Assembly: GCA_009823395.1 (NCBI GenBank)
Contig: CM020508.1
Location: 1,867,015 to 1,931,014 of the forward strand
DNA length: 64,000 nucleotides
Source: Thamnaconus septentrionalis
Taxonomy: Eukaryota; Chordata; Actinopteri; Tetraodontiformes; Monacanthidae
Reading direction: 5' to 3'
Made by a program: the position numbers and the translations under genes. A model generated the notes under the pieces. That model ran no database searches and was not told where the DNA came from. It worked only from the letters and a program-made list of their open reading frames with translations. The stretch's first letter is position 1. Each line of letters begins with the position of its first letter. This document shows positions 27,215-39,700 of this stretch, in pieces.

Positions 27215-29900
27215 AAAAACTCAACATGTCTGAAAATGGGTAAAAAAAAAAATGACATGTCTGTTGTGTTTTTTGTGAAGCACAAATCTGCATGACAGGG
27301 CACAAAATCTCAACATGTCCAGAAATCGGGAAAAGAAAGCCTAACCCTATTCCTAACCCCAGCTCTTCGGAATGGAATGGAATTATGTTTTTAAAATTCC
27401 TCAACGACAATCCTGACAGCTCCTTAAAAAACAAACCTCTGTTGGATCTCTGGCTATCTGCAAGTTGTGGCAAGTTAGTGGTGCATGTGTTCTCAATTAA
27501 GACCATCCAGTGCAGGGACTCAGTACTTCTTCTGTGTGAGCTATCAGCTTGCCTCTCACTAGATCATCCACAGACAAGACAAGACAAGACTAAAATCTTT
27601 CTCTCATGGCAGACCTTCCTCTCTCTCTCAAATGACAATCCTTGTAAATAATGTGGAGCTTTGGAGTGAAAGTAGACTTCCCAGATTCAGAAGAAGTTGT
27701 ATTTGGTTTGTTGTTCTGAAACGGTCCGGGGAGAAGATCTTTAAAGAACGCAAAACAGGCAGTAAACAAACAAAGAAACCGCCCTCCTCCATCCAGCAGG
27801 GACTTCCTGGGCGATGATCCTCAGGGTGGTTGTTGGTTCAGCTTTTTTGTTTTTACTGCGTCACAGTGCAAGATTTTATGTGCGTAACATGCAGTGTTGT
27901 TTTGTTGTGACAGCTTCCAGGAGGTGACCAGGGTAGAGTGCCGTTCCCACTGCTCTCTTGCATCTCTCACTTCACTTCACTGAGACCTCATGTTCCCAAA
28001 AGGCCTTTATGCAACTTTACCTGTCCTTCTGAAAATGAGAAACATAGAGGAAACTTATCAGGAGAAAAGTTAAAAAAAAATAAAATTAAAATAAAAAATC
28101 CCAGTACTTGGTAAAAATTTGCCAGTAATGTTTTTGTATTTATTGTCAATTTATGTTATTAAGGATATTTTGCAGGTACATGTGTCTCTTTGTCCACCAG
28201 ATGGCGCCTTTTCTCATTGTCTTAATTGCAGGATTCCAAAGACTCAGCTAAATACAACTGCAGCATAAATGGTAGAAATCAGTGCATTTCAAACCAGATT
28301 AATATTGTATTGAAACGGTGAAAGGCAGTGGTCACGATACCGTGGCCTTACGTGTCTTGACAGGTTTCCAAAAAGGGAACCACACACCAAAGAGCTTTGG
28401 GAGTACAACTTGATATTCATGAATGGACAAAGCGTGACCCCTTTATTTAATACGGCGTCACGTTTCAGGCGAGTGTCCTGAGAACACTGAGGAGCAGCAC
28501 CATTTCTTTCATTTAACCATTAGTATCACGAGATCTGCTCTGTGCCAGCACTTCTCTCTCACCACTCTGCACAGTGACACCAAAGTCTGGTATGACAAGA
28601 AAAATTGGAGGGACAATGTTTGTTCTTCATAAGTGACCAAAAAGAAACCGAACCTCTGCTTCTAAGAAATCTAAGAAAGACTTTTATGTTCGCAGGAAGG
28701 CCTTGTGGGAACTCTGCCACACCCATCAATTACCATTTTAGTGAGCTGGTGACCGGTTCTACATTGTTTTTATGCTGTTGCTTTCCAAATGTTGCATAGA
28801 GAACTCAGTGTCTCGGTCACAGATGTTCCCAGTTAGATTTAGTCGTTGGTGGACATTTTCCACTCTTGAGGTTCGTGCACTCGGTGAACACCGCCATCTA
28901 GAGGCACATCATGGGAAATATCAAAACAGCTGAAGAGCTGCTTGTGGTTTTTCATTTTGTCAGACACAGGCTGAAAGCATATGTAATTTCGTCTGAGTTT
29001 TCCTTTTCTACTGAATTTTTTCTGGATATTACAAAATGATGTCCTCAAAAGCAGCAGAACTTTATTTATATCTGTGGATACATGGAAAAATGCAGCAAAT
29101 TTGGAAAAGAATATTTGCAAAATAATAGAAAACAAGTTAGCAATTCTCATATATAACTTGTAATTAAAATGTTTCTAAGTGATTTAAAGTCTGTTACATC
29201 TTAATCAGGTTTCACTGTGAAATATCAGCCTCTTGACAACTTAACGGGAACTTTAAACTCTCGGCCAGTTGACTGTGTGACCTATCAGTGCTCCACACAC
29301 AAACAGGTGGCCGGCTGAGCGAACGGGTGGAAAGCTGAGCCGGCCGTCAGGATATCATTGCTGTGCTGACTGGTAGGATAGATGCTGACCTCCAGCCAAA
29401 CGCTGCCCAGATAAAACTGACCTGCGGCTCACATATATTTCCTGCATCCGTTGCGGTTGCAGCAGGACGCCTCTCGAGGTAAGGAGCGCAGAAAAGCACG
29501 TTTGGATTGTACATTGTTAAGATGGATGTTAGGCATGCTTTACTCCAGTTGAGGGAGCCTCAGTAACTTCCTGGGGAAAGGCCCTTTTTAATTTTCAGGA
29601 GTTCCGGTATCATATAACTAACTTTCAAGTAGTTTGGTAAATGGAGCAGCCAAGTGGTTTCAGGTCCTCATGTTCCTACGAGTCCCAGTAACTCTGACTT
29701 CAAATGTATTTTGGAAATGGGTCAGTAATTTATTTTAAATGTCTTATCACAGTTGTCTGGATTCTGAAAACAGTTAAAATGCTTCTATTTTATGTCAATC
29801 TTTCCAAAAAGCAGCAAGGCAATTTTAAAAAACATTTATTTGATGTCAGTGTTTTCTACAATGATTCCAAGAGTTACAGTCTTGCTGTGTGTAATTCTCT
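27215..29900. other. Intergenic to znf648 upstream region
   Basis: No coding exon is recognised. A candidate non-coding first exon of znf648 may end at about 29478, where CTCGAG is followed by the donor-like GTAAGG. An acceptor-like CTCTCTGCAG ends at 29906, 46 bases before the znf648 ATG, so a 5' UTR intron of about 0.43 kb is plausible. Confidence 0.45.
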
Positions 29901-29952
29901 CTGCAGCCTGAATGCAGATGGATGATTTCCATCCAACAGTCGCTCCAGCAGC

Positions 29953-31365
29953 ATGTCTGATGAAAACCTGTCTGAGGTCATAGATGTTGACCAAAATAGT
30001 GACAGCAAACATCAGCAAGGGCACCACGACACTCCTTCAGCCTCAGGTGGAAGCAGGCGGGATCATGGTGTGATGAGCAGCTCGTCGCTGGGCACAATTT
30101 GCCTCAGTCTGGCCCGGGTTTCAGAGAGCGACGACGCCGGAACCCTTTATGTGAACCCCAGAGAACCAAGGTGGTCCCTCGTGAAAGAATTTGCAGAATT
30201 GTCGCCCAGAGACAAAACAGGACCAGAGGATGACCCAGGCCGCACCAGTGGACCATCACTGACAATGACACTGAGAAACAAGGCGAATCTTACGAGCTCT
30301 GATTCTTCACGGGGTCAGAGTTCACCGGATCTTCAAGAGCGGAACAATGAATCCGCCTCTGAGACAGACGAGGAAAAAGGCTCCAACCGTCCTGTCAGAA
30401 CGGCGCTCAAAAACCACAAAAAAGACAAGCTTGCCCGACTTTTGGTGGCTATGAAGAAACGCAGCGGCGGGGTAGACACGGAGCAGCGTCCCTTTAAGTG
30501 TCCTCACTGCCACTGGGCCTTCAAGAAGCTGTGCAACCTGCAGAGTCACCTGCAGACGCACTCGGGCCTCAAGCCGCACGTGTGCGACACCTGCGGCAAG
30601 GCCTACTCCCACCAGGGGACGCTGCAGCAGCACAAGCGCCTGCACACGGGCGAGCGGCCCTACCGCTGCCCCTTCTGCGCCAGGACCTACATCTGGTCCT
30701 CGGACTACCGCAAGCACATCCGCACGCACACCGGCGAGAAGCCCTACACCTGCGCCGCCTGCGGCAAGGACTTCATCCGCTCGTCTGACCTGCGCAAGCA
30801 CGAGCGCAACGCGCACTCTGACGACAAGCCCTTCCCGTGCGCGCACTGCGGCAAGACCTTCAACAAGGCGCTCTCGCTGAAGCGCCACGAGCGCAAGCAC
30901 CTGGGCGAGCGGCCCTTCGCCTGCCCCGACTGCGGCAAGGCCTTCGGCCTGGCCAGCCGCATGGCCGAGCACCGGAAGACCCACGCCGGCGTGCGGCCGT
31001 ACGCCTGCTCCGTCTGCGCCAAGCGCTTCACCAAGTCGTCCAACCTGGCCGAGCACCAGGCCATCCACAGCGGCGAGCGGCCCCACAAGTGCGAGCAGTG
31101 CGGCCTGGCCTTCGCCGCCGCATCCCGGCTGGTTCGCCACCGCTACATGCACGGCGGCACCGCCGGTGCCGCAGGGGGGCAGCGCCTCGACTGCGGCAGC
31201 TGCGGCAAGAGCTTCGGCCAGGCGGAGGCGCTGCAGTTGCACCAGGAACGGCGCTGCGCCGGCAGGATCTTTGTGTGCAGCCGGTGCGACAAATCGTTCC
31301 AGTGCGCCGACAACCTGTCGCGCCACATGTCGAGCCACGGGGGCGAAGAGACTGCAACATGTTGA
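29953..31365 (+). CDS. znf648: C2H2 zinc-finger protein ZNF648
   Basis: A DNA-binding protein, probably a nuclear transcription factor, of unknown target. The 470-residue frame is in one exon. Residues 1-175 are an acidic, Ser-rich, probably disordered N-terminus. Ten C2H2 fingers follow at about residues 181-203, 209-231, 237-259, 265-288, 294-316, 322-344, 350-372, 378-400, 411-434 and 438-460, mostly joined by TGERPY/TGEKPY-type linkers. Finger texts such as KAYSHQGTLQQHKRLH, SSDYRKHIRTH and SSNLAEHQ match the fingers I know from human ZNF648, which neighbours GLUL. The finger before last ends in Cys instead of the last His, and the linker before it is long (about 10 residues). The finger region is very GC-rich at third positions, unlike the N-terminal part. 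The ATG chosen follows a splice-acceptor-like site. Confidence 0.92.
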   Translation: MSDENLSEVIDVDQNSDSKHQQGHHDTPSASGGSRRDHGVMSSSSLGTICLSLARVSESDDAGTLYVNPREPRWSLVKEFAELSPRDKTGPEDDPGRTSGPSLTMTLRNKANLTSSDSSRGQSSPDLQERNNESASETDEEKGSNRPVRTALKNHKKDKLARLLVAMKKRSGGVDTEQRPFKCPHCHWAFKKLCNLQSHLQTHSGLKPHVCDTCGKAYSHQGTLQQHKRLHTGERPYRCPFCARTYIWSSDYRKHIRTHTGEKPYTCAACGKDFIRSSDLRKHERNAHSDDKPFPCAHCGKTFNKALSLKRHERKHLGERPFACPDCGKAFGLASRMAEHRKTHAGVRPYACSVCAKRFTKSSNLAEHQAIHSGERPHKCEQCGLAFAAASRLVRHRYMHGGTAGAAGGQRLDCGSCGKSFGQAEALQLHQERRCAGRIFVCSRCDKSFQCADNLSRHMSSHGGEETATC

Positions 31366-31582
31366 GACGATCCCGCACTCGGTTTTCAGACTGTGGGAAA
31401 ACCCAACGTTTGTTGTGTCGGGTGGTCTTTTGAGGATCTCAATCCTCAGTGCCAGTGGGATGGTCCCACAACCAATGAAGAGGCTAGAGGTTAAGAGCTT
31501 GATGAAAGTACAATCCATCAGTCCATTAACTTTCCATCACTGCTCCACCTTGTTCTCAGGCTGGAACGGCCATATCGACCTA

Positions 31583-31588
31583 AATAAA
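31583..31588 (+). terminator. znf648: Candidate znf648 polyadenylation signal
   Basis: AATAAA within TAAATAAATATC, 218 bases after the znf648 stop. Further AT-rich stretches near 31940 could serve as alternatives. Confidence 0.5.
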
Positions 31589-31599
31589 TATCAATAGCA

Positions 31600-33190
31600 A
31601 GGAGAGCATCATATCGGATCAATACTTACTTAATACGTGAGAGATCAATGAAGTTGCAATTTCTCTCTAGACCTCACAGCCTCTCTTCAAGTCTGTCGAA
31701 GTCTGTCATCCTTCTGTGGTTGTGAAGGACCTACAACCTGACTTTTCATAAATATCTGCGTAATGGACAGTAGTTCTTTTTTGGCTTTGTGGACATTGTT
31801 AGGTTTGTATTTGGTCACATTGTTGCTTTTGTTATTTTTGCACTAGTGACTTTTTCTGAAACAATTGTGTAGCAAAAAGGGTAAAATGGGGAATTGTTTC
31901 TCATTTGTATTATACCTTAAAATTGTTTTGTATTGTCGCTAATTAATAATAATAATTAAAAAAAAACTCCTCCTGCTTCACAATGATTCTAATCAACTAA
32001 CAAAATGACCCAATGATCATGACATTTCAAGTAAAAAAGTATCACCCTGCATTTACTCGGTATCAGACAACATACCAACAACAACAACAAAAACTACATT
32101 TATGTATTTAAAAAAAACATTTATTGACATGACAGAAGAGGAGGAGCCGAGACATCAGAGGGTCTGAATGTGTTTACGCTCCGACACGTAGCTGGCGTTC
32201 GTCCCATGGTCCCACTGGGAAAACTCTCTCGGGAGACTCAGGGTAAAACGAGACGACACCTGCCGTGCTGCCGCTCACTCGCCCGCTCGGCTTCAGGGCG
32301 AGAGGCCACGGCTGGAATCCCAGAGATTTCTGAGCGACGCTCAGCGACACGGCCGAGGAAGCTGCCACTACTGCACAACTGCAAAATGCAAAGCGATGCA
32401 ATGCATGCACCCAATAGTGTGTGAACAAGAAATATTTTGATAACAGAATGACGCATAAAAGTTTTCCGCTCATGATAAAAGTCTCTGAGGAGCCGTCTGA
32501 CTCCTGCATCCACGTGGTAACTTTGTATTAAAGTGCAACAATTACACCTGATTAACTTAATTAATCTAAAACGTATAAAAATATACAAAAGAAAAGAAAA
32601 AAGTATGATATAAAAATTTGTTTTTATTTTGCTGCATCTGAACCGCTGATGACTTTAACACTGTAAACTCTGTTTCTCGAGGTTCTGCACAATTAAAATC
32701 ATTTCTTATCTGACATTTTTACACACATAGTCGAGGTATTTTTCCAACAAAAGACATATCAATAAACGGTTTCCTCTCTGGATGAGCTGCAGGTCATGAT
32801 TTCTGGTTTGTCTACTGAGTCTTGGATCTGCACTGATACTGCACACGGATAATCTTGCCCGGGTGGCGGCCTGGATTCGGCTCAAAGTCCTGGTGCATTA
32901 ATGGGGGACAGACAAAGACGTGAACCGCCGGAGTCACCTTCATGGCAGTAAACCTCAGCATTTTCCTGGAGCTGAAACCTGAGTTACTATAAATGTTTGA
33001 AAGGGCATCCCTGCAAACTGAAAAAGGGAGGTCACGGGGGAAAGGGGGTTGTGCGCGAAGTCCTTATTTAGATGTGGTGACGTCCATAATCCTGCAGAGG
33101 ATTTTTTTTTTTTCTGTGAGACTTTGAAGTTTCAGTTCTGATGAGTCACATTTGTCTGAAGTTGACTCACCTGCAGTCTAGGGGGCGTGG
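31600..33190. other. Convergent 3' region between znf648 and sec16b
   Basis: The 3' ends of znf648 (plus) and sec16b (minus) face each other here. A minus-strand AATAAA lies at 32120-32125 (TTTATT on plus). A short minus-strand open frame at 32812-32961 is preceded by an acceptor-like CTCCAG and may be a last sec16b exon. Otherwise this is AT-rich untranslated or intergenic DNA. Confidence 0.5.
32120..32125 (-). terminator. sec16b: Candidate sec16b polyadenylation signal
   Basis: AATAAA on the minus strand about 1.1 kb downstream of the last certain sec16b coding exon. Another candidate lies near 32620-32630. Confidence 0.45.
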
Positions 33191-33193
33191 CCT

Positions 33194-33687
33194 CTACGCC
33201 TGCTGCTGCCCTGCGGACCGGAGATGTTTTACTGATAGAAAACTTTCACTTGCTGACCCCCAGCAGTCACTGTTTACTTATGATAAACAAAAAAAAATTT
33301 CATCAATTAACAGTCAGTCGTTTTACCTGCTTTTCTTGAAAAGGGGTTAATCCCTGTGGAGGAGGGCGGAGTCGGAGACGTGGCTGGGTAGGACATGGAA
33401 GGGGGCGGAGGAAGGGTGTGGCCTGTGGTGGGCGGAGCCTCCTAAGAAAACATCACATTTGTACATCCGACATTCAATACAGTAAAACCGAAAAAGTTTA
33501 AAAAAAAAAAAAAACAAAGCCGGACGAGTGACGGAACAGCGACCCCTACCGTCGGCTTTGGGCTCTGCTCCGCCTCCGGTGCAACGCTTTTGGCTTTGAA
33601 CCAACCGCTGAACCATCCCGTCCTGGCGCCCTGCACAGGACACAAGACCATCGGCAGGCAGAGGTGTGTGAGTGCGTGAGTGTGTGT

Positions 33688-33725
<38 letters not shown>

Positions 33726-36700
33726 CAGGTGTGGCTTACCTGTTCAGCGGGCTCCTTCTTGGGCTCCGGGTCCTCAGCCCTTGAGGAGACACTCATCCAG
33801 CCAAGGCCGAGATCCAGAGACTGAGGCTCCATCTGCAGCAGCAAACACACAAACGCACTAACACACACAACTGACTGAGGTGCTGGTGTGAACGAATAAT
33901 GGGTTCAATATAAAGCGCTTTGGGTGCCTTGAAAAGCGCTAGATAAATCCAATCTATTATTATTATTATTGTTTTATCTTCATAAGGTATATATTATTAT
34001 TAGCATTCACCTTTTATAACAGACACATGACTATTTTGAGATGTTAATTTCGTACCTACAAAAATAGTCATGTTGTTTGTTGTAAAAGAAAAACACTAAT
34101 AATAATAATATACACAACACACACAAACAGCTTATTAATACTGTCATTAAAAAAAAACAAAAAAACTTCAGAATCCTTCTTCACTCACTGCGTTGACTCC
34201 ATCAGGCAAGTCGGCTCCTGAGGGAACAATGAGATGTCAGTCAGAACCAGGTGGGCGGAGCTCCCAGGGGGAGGTGGACCTGCAGGAGGCCTTCTCACCC
34301 TTTGATTGGCCGGGAGGACCATGGGTCCAGGCCGCTGCAGCTTCGCCACCATCCTCATCACGATGGCTGGAATCTTGGCTGCCAATCAAGACGGTAGCTG
34401 CCATCGCTTCTGGCGCCGGATGATTAGAGGGCGGCCTGCGCGTGGTCACGGAGGAAGTGGGCGGGGTCAAAAGAAAATAGAAAACAAATAAGGAAACGAG
34501 GTTGTGGTTTGTTTTTTAATTTAGACAGGTGCTGCTTAGTGGCGGGTACCAGTGCTGAGCTCCAGCGGCATCCCATGGCGACACAGTGGACTCGGGGTTC
34601 CCGTCCAACTGAAGCTCCGCCCCCTCCTCGCCGCCACCATAGTACAGGAGGTCCGGCCCTGGACTCAGTACGTCTCGGACGTCAGAGTCTGCAAACCCAC
34701 AACCAGGAAGGGACAATTTTTAGTTTCTGCACACGAAGGTTGTCTTGCGGGGAACATCAGGTTTAAAAAAGTTTAAAAACATTTAAAAAGTACCATTGAC
34801 TGCTGAAGCGCCCTCTGCAGGATGAGGTTGGTATGCCGCAGGAAAGATGCAACTCTCCCCCTGAGCCAAAGCAAAAGGTCAAAAGGTGAAGCTGAGGATT
34901 TTGTGCAACATGACTAACAAAAATCAACAACTAAAATATTTTATGTGAGAATACTTGAATATTCCTGATAATAGTATTAATATAGTATACGGTGGGGCAA
35001 AAAAGTATTTATCAGCCACCGATTCAGCAAGTTGACCCACTTAAAAAGATGAGAGAGGTTTGTAATGTTCATCATAGGTACACTTCAACTGTGAGAGACA
35101 GAGTGAAAAAAAAATCCAGTAAACCACCATTATAATTTTTGCAACATTATAATGGTACAAAAAAATGGGTATTTAGCACTTCGAAAGAAGCAAGAATTCT
35201 GGCACTCACAGACCTGTTACTTCTGTCCTCCACTCGTTACCTGCATTAATGGCACCTGTTTGAAGTCGTTATCTGTATAAAGACAGCTGTCCACACCCTT
35301 AAACAGTCAGACTGCAACCTCTCCAACTTGGCCAAGAACAAAAAGCCAAGGACAAGATTGTACACCTGCACAAGACCAGGGTGAGCCAATAGGCAAGTAA
35401 CTTGGTGGGAAGAGATCAACTTTTGGAGCAATCATTAGAAAATGGAATAAATACAAGATCACTCCCTCCATCTGGGGCTCCGTGCAAGATCTCACCTCGT
35501 GGGGTACAAATGATCCTGAGAACGGTGAGGAAACAGCCCAGAACTACAGGGGGGAACTGGTCAATGACCTGGAGAAAGCTGCGACCACAGTAACAAAGGT
35601 TTCCATTTCATTTCACACTACATTGCCATGGAGTGCTTGCAAGGTCCCCCTGATTAAGCCAGCACATGTCCAGGCCTGTTTAAAGTTTGCCAGAGCCCAT
35701 CTGGATGATCCAGAGGAGGACGAGGAGAATGTCATGCGGTCAGATGAGACCAAAATGGAACTCTTTGGTATAACTCTATCTCTCACTCCCACCCACCCAC
35801 TCACCGTGTTTGGAGAGGGAAGAATGCTGAGTTGCATCCCAACAACACCGTACCCGCCGTGAAGCATTAGGGTGGAAACATTATGCTTTGGGGCTGTTTT
35901 TCTGCAAAGGGGACAGGACGACTGATCCGTACTGAGGAAAGGATGAATGGGGCCATGTATCATGAGATTTTGGGCAAACACCTCCCTCCGTCAGTGAGAA
36001 CACTGAGGATGAAACGTGGCTGGATCTTCCGGCATGACAATGATCTCAAACACACCGCCTAGGCAACGACGTAGTCGCTACGTAAAAAGGTTCAGAGGTG
36101 GCCTAGCCAGTCTCCACAACAACAACCCCAAAACATCACATCTCTTGAGAGATCTGCATGGAAGAATGGGCCAGGATACCAGCTACAGCGTGTGCAAACC
36201 TGGTCAAGACCGACAAACGTTTGACCTCTGTCATTGTCAACCAGGGTTACATTACAAAGTATTAAGGTGAACTTTTGTCAATCAAATACTTATTTTCGGC
36301 ACCATTATACAAATAAATTCTTTACAAATCATACAATGTGATTTCCTGGATTTTGTCTTTACATTCTTTCTCTCACAGTTGAAGTGTACATATGATGAAC
36401 ATTACAGACCGCATTTCTTTAAGTGGGACAACTTGCAGAATCGCTGCCAAATTCTTTTTTGCCCCACTGTATAATAGTATTATTATAGTAATCTGGTTAT
36501 TTTGTTTTACATATTGCTGTTTTTTTAAAATAAATGCGTTTTAAGTGACACTAGTGATATTCGTTTCCACATTTTAATTTTTAATCCCTGAAATCCAAAC
36601 GGAGCCTCCACGTCCACGGTGCAGAGATCTTCTCCCACCCTCACCTGTAGGCCGTGGAACCTTTGCCGCAGCTCTCTCAGCCAATCAGGCTCCTCGCCAG

Positions 36701-39700
36701 CGCCGCTGACCCCTCCCTCGCTGAACTGACCCTCGGTGTGTCTCAGCCCGTCGGACAGCTGCATAGACACACACACACACACACATTCAACACATCCAGG
36801 GTGCTGAATTCAACCAGCTGTGAATCTCCTCAGGTGTCCTGGTACCTTGATGAGCTCCGCTGTCAGGACGGCGTGAGGCTCCACCTGCCGCAGGAGGGCG
36901 CGGCCCACCAACTCGCAGTAGTGGAAGGCCTGCGAGGGTAGTCCACAGTCCAGCAGGCGGCTGGCGTACAGCAGCTTGTACACCTGAACGCAACACAACA
37001 ACAACAAACAGTGAGGTGAGAACCGCAGCCTGTCGGCCCAGCTACTGTTGAAAAGGCAAGAGGATCTTCTGGACTCTTCACCTGGAAAGAGGGGATGGAG
37101 AAGCTGCTGCCCCCTAGTGTCTGGCAGTACTCATACAGCTCAGTGCACCGGATGGCAGCGCTGGTGGCAAAGTCCCGGAAAGGTTTCCTGGAGGAGACGG
37201 GAAGACGCACCGCTGAGCTATTAGCCTCTATCGCCCTGCTCAGTGACTCCGCCTCCTTCAACACCAGCCTCACTGTCACTGGTCCCACCTGTGGCTGCTG
37301 CCCAGCAGCACCAGTCTGTCGGCCTTGTGTGTGAAGGTGCCAAAGGGGACGCCGGCGGTCAGGTAGCACAGGTGGGCGGCGTGCAGGAGGCCTTTGGAGG
37401 CTGCAAAGCCAACAAACAAACTGAGAACCATTTTGAAGGTAGGAAAAACAAATGACTTTCATTGTACTGCATATATACACTTTTAATAATGCATGTATGG
37501 GCAGTATGTTAAGCTATTACCAATATGAAAAAAAAATCAAGCCAAACTCTACACTCTGGACCATTAAATGATGTGAAAATGTACCTATATGAATGAATGT
37601 ATGTATGCATATACAGTACAGACAACACATACATTGTTTCCTTGCTTCCTTTTCTCTTGCCTATTGATCGGCTGTTTGCTTTTTTGTTTCTTTCTCTCTA
37701 TTTTGACTATTTTCATCTTAACCTTCATCTTAACCTTCATCTTATACCGTTTTAGTCATACGCGTGGTTATTTATGTCCTTTCAAGTATCGTTTTCTTTG
37801 TATTGACTTTGAAATTTGAATGATTCCAAAAAGTTGACTGAAATAAACTTAACCTAATTTTAATACTAAACTACACAAACATAAACTTATAATAAGCCCA
37901 GTCCATCAGTCCATCAGTCAGTGAGTGTTGTGAGTGCCGGTACCCAGAGTGTCTCCCATGGTGACCACGGCCTTCTGCTGCACCTCGGGGACTACGGCCT
38001 GGTTGGAGAGCATAGCGGCCAGGTGGGGCCTCCAGTCTCCATACTTGTCATTTCCACAGCACTGGGAACAGAAGGTCAGAGGTTTAGGGAGTCAGAACAG
38101 GACGCTGCGGAAGGAAGGTGAGCATGCAGGTACTTGTGGGCGGAGCTTCTACCGTGGCAGCGGTGGGGATCCTCCCCGACAGCAGCTGGAAGACGGTCTG
38201 CAGAGGGTCGCTGACCGCCAGCTGCCCAGTGAACCTGCCAGACAGCACAGCAGCAGCGGAACTAGTAGCAGGTATCTGCCGTGACCTCTGACCCCTGTCC
38301 CCACCCGCCCCGACCTCGACATTCCTCAGGAGCCGCTGCAGGACATCTGCTGCGTGGGAACGCCGGAGGCCACGTCGCCGAAATAGCCCCGGCGAGGAAA
38401 GCGGACCGCGTTGCGTGACACGAGCCGCAGGTTGAGTGACGCAGCAGGAGCCTCTCGGCCCGTCTGTTGCTGCTCCACCGCCACCTCCATGGACGTGTTA
38501 ATGGTCCGTCATGCTGCCGTCCGTATAAATAACCCAGCGGCCCGAGGAAGGTCGGCGTCACACGCGGCTCCGGTTTCAGCCGGTGCACTCGTCTGACTAA
38601 AATCATTAGCATCACCGGCACTCAACAGGTGCTTCACTGGAAATTAAAATGTGGAGGGGAAGTTTTTTTTCCCCGTCCCGCCCACAACAATTCAACTTAA
38701 AGAGTAAAAGTATCTTTTCTCGCCAAAAACGTGATGTGTTTTTTACGTTTTTGTAAAATGAAATAGTTTTTGACAGAATATGAATAAGATTCAAGATATT
38801 TCATTTACAGAGACACAAGAAAACTAAATCACAGTTTGGTGAAGTTGAGGAAACTTTTTTTTAAACAAATTTCTTTCTGTTGTTACTGATTTGTCAAACA
38901 GGGCAAAGGAGATAAAACAGATTTTTTTTTTTTTTTTTTATCTGTCAGGAATACTTCATGAGATCAGGACAGTCATCATTGTGGGATGGGTCTGTTTCTC
39001 ACCTGTTCAGCACATTGTTGTACGACCTGCTGTCCATCCTGCTGGCCAGGAAGAGGGCGTGACCCCACAGGCCGCTGCTCATCGCCGCCTCCAAAGCTTC
39101 CTGCAAGCACACAATGCAGCGTGATGAACCACAGAAGAGCAAGTTAAAGATAACCTGACTCCATTAATGAAATAAAAATATTATGTTGCCGGAAAAATTG
39201 AATTGAATTGCTAATGAAACACAAACTCTTGCAGCAAAACTGGTGATGATATAAAGTTGTGAGTCTGGAACCTTCTTCCGTCCAGCCAGCAGCAGCTGGG
39301 TGTATCGCTGCAGCGCCCCCTCGGACGGCTGGAAGTCGCTGCAGCTGCCGGTCAGCAGGTCATCTCCTCTGAGCGGCAGCACCTCGGAGGTCGAACCCTC
39401 GCTGAAGTCAATGAGCGCGGTGGCGGCACTCGGCTGCCAGCTTCCGTCCGACTGAGATCCTTGCACCAGCAGCTCGGCCAGGTCGGAGCCCACCATTTGC
39501 TAGAAGATCAGTAATAAATAAATTTAAAAAAAAGCAAAAATATAAATATTTAAATCTTAAAAAATATATTTTAAAAAACGTGGTGTTAAGGTCAAGATCT
39601 ACGTACTCCGTTCTGTCTGCACAGCAGTATCAGCAGCTGCCACAGGAGGGCGGCAGAGCTCTGATCGTCCGTTCTTGAGCACTCGCTCGCCCTCTGGTGG

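Noticed and set aside
30322..31518. 398-codon open frame on the minus strand opposite znf648
   Set aside because: It lies wholly opposite the GC-rich finger array. The high third-position GC of the real gene removes stop codons on the other strand. The peptide is Ala/Val/Leu/Gly-rich with no recognisable domain.
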